Assembly: GCA_934463165.1 (NCBI GenBank)
Contig: CAKSJG010000003.1
Location: 108,852-172,851, forward strand
Direction: 5' to 3'
Length of the DNA: 64,000 bases
Source: an uncultured Clostridia bacterium
GTDB lineage: Bacteria; Bacillota; Clostridia; UMGS1810
In this document: in pieces, positions 40,128 through 49,130 of the stretch
How the letters are laid out: each line of letters starts with the position of its first letter
Numbering within the stretch: position 1 is the stretch's first letter
Made by a program: the position numbers and the translations under genes
The notes under the pieces: model-generated
What the model was told of the DNA's origin: nothing
What the model saw: the letters and a program-made list of their open reading frames with translations, nothing else
The model's database searches: none

Positions 40128-42125
40128 ATGGATTCGAAGTATGAGGAGCTTAAGAAAAAAATAAATTATCACAGTCATAGGTATTATGTTCTTGATGATC
40201 CGATTATTACCGATGCCGAATATGATTCTATGATGCGTGAACTCATAGAAATGGAAAAAGCCGACCCGAATCTTGTAACTCCCGATTCTCCGTCTCAGAA
40301 GATAGGCGGCAGAATACTCAACGGTTTTGATACGGTCGAGCACACCGTTCAGATGCAAAGTCTGCAGGATGCTTTCAGCTTTGATGAACTTAAGGACTGG
40401 GACAAGCGCGTGAGCGAAAAACTCGGCTTACAGGCAGAGTATTGTGTTGAACATAAAATTGACGGGCTGTCGGTATCTCTTGAATACAGAGATTCTGTTT
40501 TTGTGCGCGGTTCAACGCGCGGAGACGGGAATGTCGGTGAGGATGTAACGGAAAATTTAAAAACCGTTATGTCAATTCCGCTGAGACTTAACGTACCCGT
40601 AAGCTACCTTGAAGTTCGCGGCGAAGTTTTTATATCAAAAAAGACCTTTGAAAAAATAAATACAGATAGGGAACTTGCGGGTGAAAGTGTATTTGCAAAT
40701 CCGCGTAATGCTGCCGCAGGCTCACTCAGACAGCTTGACTCATCCGTTGCGGCAAGGAGAAAGCTTGATATTTTTGTGTTTAATATTCAGCAGATAGAGG
40801 GCGTCGAAATAAAAACCCATATAGACGGATTGAGATTCTTAAGAAAAGCCGGGTTTAAGGTTATCCTTAATGATACGGTTTTTAAAAATATCGATGAAGC
40901 AATCGATGCGGTGAAAAAAATCGGCGGTGAGCGTGACGGTTTGTCGTTTGATATAGACGGTGCGGTTATAAAGGTTAATTCATTGGAGCAAAGGGAGCTT
41001 CTCGGCAAGACGTCAAAAACTCCGAAGTGGGCAATTGCATATAAATATCCTGCCGAAAAAAAAGAAACCGTAATCAGAGACATTATCGTAAAAGTCGGAA
41101 GAACAGGCGTTTTAACGCCGAATGCCGAATTTGATACCGTGACTCTTGCGGGAACGCAGGTAAGCCGCGCAACACTTCATAATATGGATTTCATACGTGA
41201 AAAGGATATACGCATCGGTGATACCGTAACGGTTTATAAGGCAGGAGATATTATACCCGAGATTCTCGACGTCCGAAAGGATTTAAGAGACGGCTCACAG
41301 ACGGAATTTCACATGCCGGCTCAATGCCCCGTATGCGGCAGTCATGTTATAAGAGAAGAGGGAGAAGCGGCATACAGGTGTACCGGTGCCGATTGTCCGG
41401 CGCAGCTTGAAAGAAATATAATACACTTTGTGTCGAGAGACGCTATGGATATAGAGGGCATGGGACCGTCCGTTGTTTCAAAGCTTCTTGAAAAGAAGCT
41501 TATAAAAGACTGTGCGGATTTATATTATTTGAAAAAAGAGGATATAGCTTCACTTGAGAAACTCGGAGAAAAAAGCGCCGAAAACCTCATAAAATCGCTT
41601 GAAAAATCCAAGTCAAACGGTCTGGCAAGGGTTTTGTATGCATTCGGAATAAGGCATATAGGTCTCGGAGGGGCAAAGCTTATTGCCGATTATGTCGAAA
41701 ATATCGAAAAATTGTTTGACGTAACGGCTGAAGAGCTTGCATCAATAAACGATATAGGAATGATAATGGCAGAAAGCGTAACCGATTATTTTGCGCAGCC
41801 TCATGTTAAGGCAATTGTTGAAAAGCTGAAAAATACCGGTGTAAGCCTTGAAAATAAAAAAGAAAATATCCGCAGTGATATTTTTTCGGGTATGACGTTT
41901 GTCCTCACCGGAACACTTGAAAATCTTACCCGTTCAGATGCAAAGCATCTCATAGAATCAAACGGCGGAAAGGTTACGTCTTCTGTTTCGAAAAAGACGG
42001 ATGTTGTTGTTGCAGGCAAAGAGGCGGGCGGAAAGCTTGCCAAAGCAAATGAACTCGGAATAGAAGTTATAGATGAAAATGAATTTATGCGTCGTATTTC
42101 GGATAATCGGGCAGATAAAATGTAA
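40128..42125 (+). CDS. ligA: NAD-dependent DNA ligase
   Basis: 665-residue replicative ligase. The adenylated lysine is in EHKIDGLSVSLEY (about residue 115). The Ia domain, OB fold, zinc finger with four Cys (CPVCGSHV then CTGADCPAQ), helix-hairpin-helix region and C-terminal BRCT domain (FSGMTFVLTGTLENLTRSDA) are all present in order. GGAGG precedes the ATG. The gene stands after the surface protein with a 46-base gap, but the surface protein seems unrelated in function. Confidence 0.97.
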   Translation: MDSKYEELKKKINYHSHRYYVLDDPIITDAEYDSMMRELIEMEKADPNLVTPDSPSQKIGGRILNGFDTVEHTVQMQSLQDAFSFDELKDWDKRVSEKLGLQAEYCVEHKIDGLSVSLEYRDSVFVRGSTRGDGNVGEDVTENLKTVMSIPLRLNVPVSYLEVRGEVFISKKTFEKINTDRELAGESVFANPRNAAAGSLRQLDSSVAARRKLDIFVFNIQQIEGVEIKTHIDGLRFLRKAGFKVILNDTVFKNIDEAIDAVKKIGGERDGLSFDIDGAVIKVNSLEQRELLGKTSKTPKWAIAYKYPAEKKETVIRDIIVKVGRTGVLTPNAEFDTVTLAGTQVSRATLHNMDFIREKDIRIGDTVTVYKAGDIIPEILDVRKDLRDGSQTEFHMPAQCPVCGSHVIREEGEAAYRCTGADCPAQLERNIIHFVSRDAMDIEGMGPSVVSKLLEKKLIKDCADLYYLKKEDIASLEKLGEKSAENLIKSLEKSKSNGLARVLYAFGIRHIGLGGAKLIADYVENIEKLFDVTAEELASINDIGMIMAESVTDYFAQPHVKAIVEKLKNTGVSLENKKENIRSDIFSGMTFVLTGTLENLTRSDAKHLIESNGGKVTSSVSKKTDVVVAGKEAGGKLAKANELGIEVIDENEFMRRISDNRADKM

Positions 42126-42446
42126 TCCGGCATGAATATGAATGTATCATTAATCCAAAACACAGCTGTCATCGGAGTTTTACTTGTGCATAAATAACAA
42201 ATTTTTGTTTTTCGATTTAAAACGCAGCTTGATTTTGAACGTTTATTTGCATAAAATATGCTTATTTTATCGGTGTTTTGTGCAAAAAGTAGACAGATTT
42301 CCCCGCGTTTTTAAAGTTTAGAATTATTTTATGCAATGTTGACAAATATTTATAATAATTTTGTGAAAATACCCATTGGAAAAATTTTTGTATTTGTGAT
42401 ATAGTATAAGCATAGATACAAATAGCAGGTTTCAGGAGGTCTAAAA
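42126..42446. other. Intergenic region (321 bp) before the sugar-ABC ATPase gene
   Basis: AT-rich, no gene found. A likely promoter is TTGGAA (42376-42381) and TATAGT (42400-42405), spacer 18 bases, ahead of AGGAGG. A TTGACA at 42341 is followed too closely by TATAAT to count. No convincing terminator for ligA and no riboswitch were recognised. Confidence 0.5.
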
Positions 42447-43559
42447 ATGGCAAGTTTAAATTTACAGCATATTTATAAGACATATCAGGGCGGCGTTACG
42501 GCTGTTTCTGATTTTTGTCTTGATATTGAAGACAAGGAGTTCATTGTCCTGGTAGGCCCCTCCGGATGCGGAAAATCCACGACACTCAGAATGATTGCCG
42601 GTCTTGAAGAAATTTCTTCCGGAGAACTCTACATAGGAGATACTCTTGTTAATGATGTAGCACCTAAGGACAGAGATATAGCTATGGTTTTCCAGAACTA
42701 TGCTCTTTATCCGCACATGACAGTATTCGAAAATATGGCTTTTGCATTAAAGCTCAGAAAAGTTCCGAAAGATAAAATCAGAGAACGTGTTACCGAAGCT
42801 GCAAAGATTCTCGATATTGAGCATCTTCTCGACAGAAAACCGGCAGCTCTCTCCGGCGGACAGAGACAGCGTGTTGCTCTCGGTCGTGCTATAGTTCGTG
42901 AACCTAAGGTATTCCTTATGGATGAACCTCTTTCAAACCTTGATGCAAAGCTCAGAGTTCAGATGAGAACAGAGATTTCAAAGCTGCATCATAACTTACA
43001 GACAACATTCATTTACGTTACTCATGACCAGACAGAGGCTCTCACAATGGGTACAAGAATTGTTGTTATGAAAGACGGTTTTGTACAGCAGATAGATTCA
43101 CCTATCAATCTTTACAATAAGCCTTGCAATATGTTTGTTGCAGGATTTATCGGCAGCCCGCAGATGAACTTTGTTTCATGTAAGGCTACTGAAGATGACG
43201 GTGTTATTTCGCTTCACTTCGGCGATAATTCAATCAAAGTTCCCGAAGGCGTTGCTGCAAAGATCAGAGAAGCTGATTGCCTCAACAAAGAAGTTACCCT
43301 TGGTATCAGACCGGAAGATCTTCACGATGAAGAAAGCTTCCTTTCACTTAACCCCGATACGGTTATCGATGCTCACGTTGAAGTTACGGAGCTTATGGGT
43401 GCCGAAACATATCTTTATCTTAAAGTTCATGACAGCAGCTTTACCGCAAGAGTTAATCCGCGCAGTACTGCTCAGGTTGGTGATGACATCAAGATTGGTG
43501 TTGACGTTAACAAGATTCACCTCTTTGATAAAGAAACGGAGGTTGCAATCCTTAACTAA
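42447..43559 (+). CDS. Carbohydrate ABC transporter ATPase, MsmK/UgpC type
   Basis: 370-residue ATP-binding subunit. Walker A GPSGCGKST, signature LSGGQRQR, Walker B VFLMDEP and H-loop THDQTEA are intact, and the C-terminal TOBE-type regulatory domain (about 235-370) is present. No permease or solute-binding gene lies nearby. Standalone MsmK-type ATPases serve several sugar importers in Bacillota, which is the likely role here. The ribosome site AGGAGG is ideal and codon use looks biased to high expression. Confidence 0.94.
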   Translation: MASLNLQHIYKTYQGGVTAVSDFCLDIEDKEFIVLVGPSGCGKSTTLRMIAGLEEISSGELYIGDTLVNDVAPKDRDIAMVFQNYALYPHMTVFENMAFALKLRKVPKDKIRERVTEAAKILDIEHLLDRKPAALSGGQRQRVALGRAIVREPKVFLMDEPLSNLDAKLRVQMRTEISKLHHNLQTTFIYVTHDQTEALTMGTRIVVMKDGFVQQIDSPINLYNKPCNMFVAGFIGSPQMNFVSCKATEDDGVISLHFGDNSIKVPEGVAAKIREADCLNKEVTLGIRPEDLHDEESFLSLNPDTVIDAHVEVTELMGAETYLYLKVHDSSFTARVNPRSTAQVGDDIKIGVDVNKIHLFDKETEVAILN

Positions 43560-43645
43560 TTTTGAATTTACGGTTAAAGATTGCAGTATAATTAAAACGG
43601 CTCCTTGTCAATAGTTGGGGTCAAAATTTAATAATGGAATTTTTG

Positions 43646-43673
43646 AGGCGATTGCAGCTTTATGCAATCGCCT
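43646..43673 (+). terminator. Hairpin after the ATPase gene
   Basis: AGGCGATTGCA pairs perfectly with TGCAATCGCCT around a 6-base loop, but only three T follow. It may be a weak terminator or a processing signal. The rest of the gap 43560-43842 holds no gene. Confidence 0.55.
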
Positions 43674-43863
43674 TTCCGATAACTATGTTTTTCGCATTGC
43701 TGAATTTAAGTAATTGTTTTTGGAAGCCATGAGCTGACATATCAAAAAACGAAATTACACCTGATTGATTTAGTTAATTTATCAGGATTAAACGATAGAA
43801 ATTATATTTGAAACAAATAACGATGCGTATTATAATAATAAAATGAGTCGAATGGTGATAAGA

Positions 43864-44652
43864 GTGAATTCAAAATTAGAAATTGTAACATTTAATATCA
43901 GATGTGTCTGGAAAGGTAATCCGGATGGAAAAAACAGTTTTATTCATCGGGCGGGAATGATTTATGACAAAATAATGCAGGAAAAACCTGATGTGATAAT
44001 GTTTCAGGAATTTAGCGAAAGACATTGCGAACTGATGAAAAGAATGCTTTCGGAATACACTTTTGTCGGTCAGCCAAGGGAAAGCGACTATCACGGAGAG
44101 GGTCTGTATACTGCTGTTTTAAACGAAAGGATACAGATTACGGGATATGAATGCTATTGGCTCAGTCCTACTCCTTATTTGCCCGGTTCAAGATATGAAA
44201 TACAAAGTGTATGTCCGAGGATATGTATCGTTACAAAGATACGTGACACATACACAAATAAGGTGATGCGCACAGTAAATATACATCTTGATCATATTTC
44301 CGATGAGGCAAAAATACAGGGTATTAAGCAGGTGCTGGATACAACCGGCAGGCAAAATCTGACAGACAATATTCCGACAATTATAGCAGGTGATTTTAAC
44401 GCAGAGCCTGAATCGGATACCATAAATTATTGCAATAATTACGAGAAGCTTAAACTTAGCGATGTAACCCGAAAAATTAAGATATCATTCCATGGTTTTG
44501 GAAAAGCAAGCAAAAAGATAGACTATATTTATGTAAACGAATCTGTAAAAAATGCTGTAAGTTCAGTGCACTCCTGGACTGATTGTGATGACGGCATTTA
44601 CATGTCTGATCATTATCCTATTTGTATGGAAATAAATATAGACGAGATATAA
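43864..44652 (+). CDS. Endonuclease/exonuclease/phosphatase-family protein
   Basis: About 262 residues of the DNase I-like fold. Motifs in order are LEIVTFNIRC, VIMFQEFSE with the metal-binding glutamate, TVNIHLDHIS, IIAGDFNAEPESD and the final SDHYPICMEI. Substrate could be a nucleic acid, phosphoinositide or sphingolipid; no signal peptide is seen. The start is uncertain: GTG 43864 has GGTGAT upstream, while ATG 43843 and 43852 in frame lack a clear ribosome site. Confidence 0.8.
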   Translation: MNSKLEIVTFNIRCVWKGNPDGKNSFIHRAGMIYDKIMQEKPDVIMFQEFSERHCELMKRMLSEYTFVGQPRESDYHGEGLYTAVLNERIQITGYECYWLSPTPYLPGSRYEIQSVCPRICIVTKIRDTYTNKVMRTVNIHLDHISDEAKIQGIKQVLDTTGRQNLTDNIPTIIAGDFNAEPESDTINYCNNYEKLKLSDVTRKIKISFHGFGKASKKIDYIYVNESVKNAVSSVHSWTDCDDGIYMSDHYPICMEINIDEI

Positions 44653-44716
44653 TCACTGAAATTAGGGTAATTGTAAAACGAAAATTGCGTAAAAATTATT
44701 GGAAGATTTAACCAAA

Positions 44717-44748
44717 AAAACGCTGCAGTGCTTGCAGTGTTTTTTTTT
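44717..44748 (+). terminator. Terminator after the EEP-family gene
   Basis: AAAACGCTGCA pairs with TGCAGTGTTTT (one G-T) around GTGCT, followed by a run of T. Confidence 0.85.
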
Positions 44749-44818
44749 ATGTGATATACTGTCCGTGTTATATCGTAACATTTTTGTCATAATTTAAGCA
44801 AAAGAAGGTGTAAGACGA

Positions 44819-45844
44819 ATGAACGAAAAGAGAGGAAAATCCAAAAAGTTATATGTTGTAATTCTAATAATTCTGATAATTGCATTATTTAAGATCGTTC
44901 CGCTTGTTAAGGAATATAACCGCACCGTATCTGCCGACGGCAACCCGGTTACGGTTGTTATAAACGACGGAGAGAGCGCGCGTGATGTTGCAAAGCTCCT
45001 TGCGGATAAGGGGCTCATAAAAAGCGAATGGACGTTTGTGATTAAATATAAGCTCAATCGCGATAAATATAAAGAGATTTACAGCGGAGAGTTTAATCTG
45101 AATGACGGAATGTGCCTTGCGGATATTCTTTCCGCCGTTACAACTCCCCCCAATAACGGCAACACATATGCCCTTATCATTCCCGAGGGGTATTCCGTTG
45201 AAATGATTGCCGCAAAATGCGAAAAACTCGGAGTTTGCAGCGCAGACGAATTTAAAAAAGCCGTTGGGGCAAATGATTATAACTATGAATTCATAAAAAA
45301 CATTCCCGATGCAAATTATAAGTATAAGCTTGAAGGATTTCTGTTTCCGAACACATATGAATTTTTTACATCGGCAACCCCGCACGATATAGTTGATAAA
45401 ATGCTGGCAACATTTGAAGCGGAATATAAAAAGCATTTTTCGGATCTTGACAATGTTTTTAAAAATGTGACGGTGGCGTCTATTGTTGAACGTGAAGCCG
45501 TGCTTGACAGCGAAAGACCGAAAATAGCGGGCGTTATATATAACCGTCTGAATGATTCCATGCTTTTGCAGGTTGACGCGACGGTTGTATATGCAAAATC
45601 AAACGGCAGGTATGATATGACCTCCGTGTCATATGATGATCTCAAGGTTGATTCGCCGTATAATACGTATAAAAACAAAGGTCTTACCCCCGGGCCGATA
45701 TGTAACCCCGGTATAAACTCAATTATTGCTGCGGCAACCCCTGAAAGCCATAATTATCTGTTTTATCATACCGATGAAAATAAAAAGGACGGCAGTCATA
45801 TCTTTACGGAAAATTTTGACGATCATGTAGCAACTATGGATTAA
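44819..45844 (+). CDS. mltG: Endolytic transglycosylase MltG
   Basis: 341-residue membrane-anchored enzyme that cuts nascent peptidoglycan strands. One N-terminal helix (about residues 10-27) is followed by a LysM-like region (VTVVINDGESARDVAKLLAD) and the catalytic YceG domain. That domain carries the glutamate in ASIVEREAV, plus VDSPYNTYKNKGLTPGPICN. It fits typical length. Nearby genes are unrelated. Confidence 0.94.
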   Translation: MNEKRGKSKKLYVVILIILIIALFKIVPLVKEYNRTVSADGNPVTVVINDGESARDVAKLLADKGLIKSEWTFVIKYKLNRDKYKEIYSGEFNLNDGMCLADILSAVTTPPNNGNTYALIIPEGYSVEMIAAKCEKLGVCSADEFKKAVGANDYNYEFIKNIPDANYKYKLEGFLFPNTYEFFTSATPHDIVDKMLATFEAEYKKHFSDLDNVFKNVTVASIVEREAVLDSERPKIAGVIYNRLNDSMLLQVDATVVYAKSNGRYDMTSVSYDDLKVDSPYNTYKNKGLTPGPICNPGINSIIAAATPESHNYLFYHTDENKKDGSHIFTENFDDHVATMD

Positions 45845-45862
45845 AAGTGAGGATTAGATCAT

Positions 45863-46414
45863 ATGAAAGAATTGTTTGAATTATTTTGGATGTTTTTCAG
45901 AATAGGCGGATTCACATTCGGCGGCGGATATGCCATGCTTCCGATGATTCAGCACGAAATTGTTGAAAAAAGAAAATGGGCAACGGATGAAGAAATAATG
46001 AATTATTATGCGGTTGGTCAGTGCACTCCGGGTGTTATAGCGGTAAATACCGCAACGTTTATAGGATATAAAAGAAGGGGCATTCCCGGGGCTGTGTCCG
46101 CTACCCTCGGCGTCATTGCGCCGTCTATCGTTATTATTACGGTAATAGCGGCGTTTATCGGGAATTTCTCTCATATTCCGGCAGTTCGCCATGCTCTTGC
46201 AGGTATCAATGCTGCCGTTGCCGTTCTCGTTTTAAGCGCGGTCATATCTCTTTCAAAAAGAGGAATCAAAAATATATTCGGTGTCTGCCTGTTTCTGGCA
46301 GCAGCTGCAATTTCCATATTCACAAAATGGTCTGCGGTATATATTGTTTTGGGTGCAATTGCTGCAGGGCTTATATACGGCGCGGTATGCATTAAGAAAG
46401 CGGGGGATAAATAA
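45863..46414 (+). CDS. Chromate transporter, first half-size subunit
   Basis: 183-residue CHR-domain membrane protein. FRIGGFTFGGGYAMLPMIQHE and GQCTPGVIAVNTATFIGY are family signatures. In many Bacillota the CHR transporter is made as two half-length proteins from adjacent genes, as here. The stop codon overlaps the next start by one base. Transport of chromate by proton symport is the family role, but the natural substrate may differ. Confidence 0.9.
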   Translation: MKELFELFWMFFRIGGFTFGGGYAMLPMIQHEIVEKRKWATDEEIMNYYAVGQCTPGVIAVNTATFIGYKRRGIPGAVSATLGVIAPSIVIITVIAAFIGNFSHIPAVRHALAGINAAVAVLVLSAVISLSKRGIKNIFGVCLFLAAAAISIFTKWSAVYIVLGAIAAGLIYGAVCIKKAGDK

Positions 46415-47004
46415 TGACGGTTTTTCTGTATCTCATATTTGAATTTTTCAAAACCGGTCTTTTTGCGGTCGGTGGCGGTCTTGCAACATTGCCGTTTCTT
46501 TATCAGATAGCCGAAAAATATGATTGGCTGAATGTCTCGGTCATGACAGATATGATAGCCGTTTCGGAATCTACACCGGGCCCCATAGGAGTTAATATGG
46601 CAACATACTGCGGCTATAATGCCGGTTCAACTCTGGGCGGCATCGGAATCGGAATCCTTGGAGGAATCACGGCAACTCTGTCTCTTGTATTGCCGTCCGT
46701 TATAGTAATAATCATTGTCGCGCGCATGCTTGATAAATTTCAAAACAGTATATATGTTGACCGTGCGTTTAAAGGGTTGCGCCCTGCGGTCTGCGGACTT
46801 ATATTTGCGGCATGCGTAACCGTGTTTAAAACGGCGTGTCTTAATATTGATCTGTTTACCGAAAGCGGCAAACTTTTGGATATATTCAATGTAAAAGCAC
46901 TGATACTGTTTGCTGTTTTGCTTCCGATATATCAGAAGTTCAAATTCCATCCGATTTTTATCATTATTCCTGCAGCAATAATAGGAATAATATTTAAAAT
47001 GTAG
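46414..47004 (+). CDS. Chromate transporter, second half-size subunit
   Basis: 196-residue partner with FFKTGLFAVGGGLATLPFLYQI and SESTPGPIGVNMATYCGYNAG, the mirror of the first half. Because both halves are intact and overlap, this is the normal two-gene form and not a frameshifted single gene. A weak hairpin (GCCGAGGA/TCCTCGGC, 47025-47057) follows. Confidence 0.9.
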   Translation: MTVFLYLIFEFFKTGLFAVGGGLATLPFLYQIAEKYDWLNVSVMTDMIAVSESTPGPIGVNMATYCGYNAGSTLGGIGIGILGGITATLSLVLPSVIVIIIVARMLDKFQNSIYVDRAFKGLRPAVCGLIFAACVTVFKTACLNIDLFTESGKLLDIFNVKALILFAVLLPIYQKFKFHPIFIIIPAAIIGIIFKM

Positions 47005-47132
47005 AATAAATTTACAGAATTAATGCCGAGGAGTTACAGTATTGTTACATCCTCGGCTTATTTGTTGCATAAATATTGATTTAATGTTATTATGATACAT
47101 AACGATTTACTATGAGAAAGAAGGTACATTTT

Positions 47133-48200
47133 ATGGGTGCTACACATAAAATAGGAATATTCGGCTACGGCGGAATGGCAGGAATTCATGCAGACAAGGT
47201 TTTGAAGTTTTACGACAGGGTTGATATAAAAGGTATATACGATATCAATCCCGAAAGAATGAAAGCGGCACGCGACAACGGTTGGAATACATATGCTTCC
47301 TGCGAGGAGCTTCTTGCCGATAAGGAAACAGACATGGTTCTTGTTGCCACAACAAATGACGCACATAAGGAGCTTTGCATTAAAGCGCTTGAAAGCGGCA
47401 GAAACGTAATTTGCGAAAAACCCGCCACGATGACAAGCAAAGATCTTGAAGATATTATAGAAGTTGCAAAAAAATGCGGCAAAGTTTTCACGGTAGATCA
47501 AAACAGAAGAACCAACCGCGATTTTGTTAATATGAAACGCGCGGTTGAATCGGGGCTCATCGGCGATGTTTATCTTATCGAGTCAAGGGTTGAGGGCTCA
47601 AGAGGGCTCCCCGCAGGCTGGCGTACCGAAAAAGAAAAAGGCGGCGGCATGATGCTTGACTGGGGTGTTCATCTTATTGACCAGATTATGTATATGATAG
47701 ATGAGCGCGTTGCAAGTGTTTATTGCAAGATGTATAAAATTCATTATGATGAGGTTGAAGATAACTTTCAGCTTATTATGACATTCCAAAGCGGGCTTAC
47801 CGCTCAGATAGAAGTCGGAACAAATAACTACATACTTCATCCGCGCTGGTATGTTCTCGGCAGCGAGGGCACAATTCAGATAGACGGATGGGAAGCCGAG
47901 GGAAGAGCCGTTACACCTATAGACAGAGAAGATACATGGGGTGTAAACATTCCTTCAAATAAGGTAGGTCCTTCAAAAACAATGGCGCCCAGAAGCGAAG
48001 ACAGCTTTAAAATAACTCCGCTTCCGTGCCCCGAGGGTATTACGGATGACCTCACGGTTGTATACAATCAGTTTGCCGACGCAATAGAGGGTAAGGCAGA
48101 ACTCACCATAAAACCCGAACAGGCTCTCAGAGTAATTAAGGTTATGGAAGCAGCCTTTGAAAGCAGCGAAACAGGGCTTGCAATTAAAACGGACATATAA
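47133..48200 (+). CDS. Gfo/Idh/MocA-family oxidoreductase
   Basis: 355-residue NAD(P)-dependent dehydrogenase. The Rossmann motif is GIFGYGGMAGIHADKVL, the EKP active-site motif is NVICEKPATM, and the C-terminal domain has MMLDWGVHLIDQIMYMID with the conserved Asp and His. Substrates in this family are usually sugars or inositols. The start at 47133 has AAGAAGG upstream; an ATG at 47112 overlaps it. It stands alone, 110 bases or more from its neighbours. Confidence 0.9.
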   Translation: MGATHKIGIFGYGGMAGIHADKVLKFYDRVDIKGIYDINPERMKAARDNGWNTYASCEELLADKETDMVLVATTNDAHKELCIKALESGRNVICEKPATMTSKDLEDIIEVAKKCGKVFTVDQNRRTNRDFVNMKRAVESGLIGDVYLIESRVEGSRGLPAGWRTEKEKGGGMMLDWGVHLIDQIMYMIDERVASVYCKMYKIHYDEVEDNFQLIMTFQSGLTAQIEVGTNNYILHPRWYVLGSEGTIQIDGWEAEGRAVTPIDREDTWGVNIPSNKVGPSKTMAPRSEDSFKITPLPCPEGITDDLTVVYNQFADAIEGKAELTIKPEQALRVIKVMEAAFESSETGLAIKTDI

Positions 48201-48278
48201 TTTTGCTTTTTAATAAGAGGGCATGAATAAAGGTAAACAAACAGTTTGTACGGTGGTAAAAATCATACAGGAGATGAC

Positions 48279-48812
48279 ATGTTTATGAACAATTCAAAGA
48301 CAAAAAAAATCGTTGTGTGTGCGCTTTTTGCGGCAATCTGCTTTGTTATAACAAGATTTTTGCAAATTCCCACATTCTACACAAAGGGCTACGTTAATAT
48401 CGGTGATTGCATCGTACTGCTCGGGGCATATATGCTCGGCGCAAAATACGGTTTTGCGGCAGCAGCGGTCGGTTCGGCTCTTGCTGATGTTGCATCGGGA
48501 TATATGATTTATGCGCCTGCGACATTTGTGATAAAAGGTCTTGTTGCCGTTATAGCATATCTGTTTTATAAAATGTCGTTCGGCAAAAAACATAAGCTCC
48601 CGTTTGTTATTGCCGGAAGCGCCGTTGCCGAGCTGTTTATGGTTGCCGGATATTTCCTCTATGAACTTCCGCTTTACGGAAAGGCAGCTGTAATGTCAAT
48701 TCCCGGAAACTTTATTCAGGCGGTAACATGCTTTGTTTTGGCAACCGTAATAATCACTGTATTTTCAAAGAATAAATCTGTTGAAAGTATTGCCGATGAA
48801 ATAAGAAAATAA
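48279..48812 (+). CDS. ECF transporter S component
   Basis: About 177 residues with six hydrophobic segments. The family traits VCALFAAICFVITRFLQIP, GYVNIGDCIVLLGAYMLGAKYG and PATFVIKGLVAVIAYLFYKM are visible. It captures a vitamin or related small molecule and docks to shared EcfAT units encoded elsewhere. The substrate cannot be assigned; no riboswitch is recognisable upstream. AGGAGA precedes ATG 48279, with a second possible ATG at 48285. A short palindrome ACAAACAGTTTGT lies at 48237-48249. Confidence 0.85.
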   Translation: MFMNNSKTKKIVVCALFAAICFVITRFLQIPTFYTKGYVNIGDCIVLLGAYMLGAKYGFAAAAVGSALADVASGYMIYAPATFVIKGLVAVIAYLFYKMSFGKKHKLPFVIAGSAVAELFMVAGYFLYELPLYGKAAVMSIPGNFIQAVTCFVLATVIITVFSKNKSVESIADEIRK

Positions 48813-49130
48813 ATGAAAAGACATAAAATGCGGATAAATTTTTGCGCAGCGCTGTGGTGCACGCTGCCTACGTAGTAATTACAAGTTTGCAGTTAATTAT
48901 TAAATATGATTTTGACTTAAATTTTAGTTAAAATCAATTGGTTAATTGAAAACATACCTATCAATTTATTTGTAGGGAACGGTGACCACACCGTTCCGAT
49001 AAAAAATAAACATTTAAATCCGTTTACCGGAGAAAAGGTAAACAGAATGATACCGCAAAATATGCATTAAAACCAGATATTTTGTGATTTTACAATTAAC
49101 TAACGATATTTTTAAAGAAGGAGGATTTTT
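48813..49130. other. Intergenic region (318 bp) with an inverted-repeat element
   Basis: No gene recognised. Bases 48971-48998 hold TGTAGGGAACGGTG...CACCGTTCCG, in which GGAACGGTG and CACCGTTCC are exact inverted copies around ACCA. The TGTAGGG opening resembles small intergenic elements common in Clostridia, and a degenerate relative may be at 13763. Other AT-rich inverted pairs (ATTTTAGTTAAAAT, CAATTGGTTAATTG) lie near 48917-48948. Confidence 0.55.

Noticed and set aside
42341..42360. TTGACA closely followed by TATAAT
   Set aside because: The boxes are only 6 bases apart, far too close for a sigma-A promoter.
45863..47004. Two short chromate transporter genes as a frameshifted single gene
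   Set aside because: Both halves have their own start and complete CHR motifs, and the two-gene form is normal in Bacillota.
48201..48278. TPP or other vitamin riboswitch before the ECF S component
   Set aside because: The gap is under 80 bases and shows none of the conserved riboswitch cores I know.
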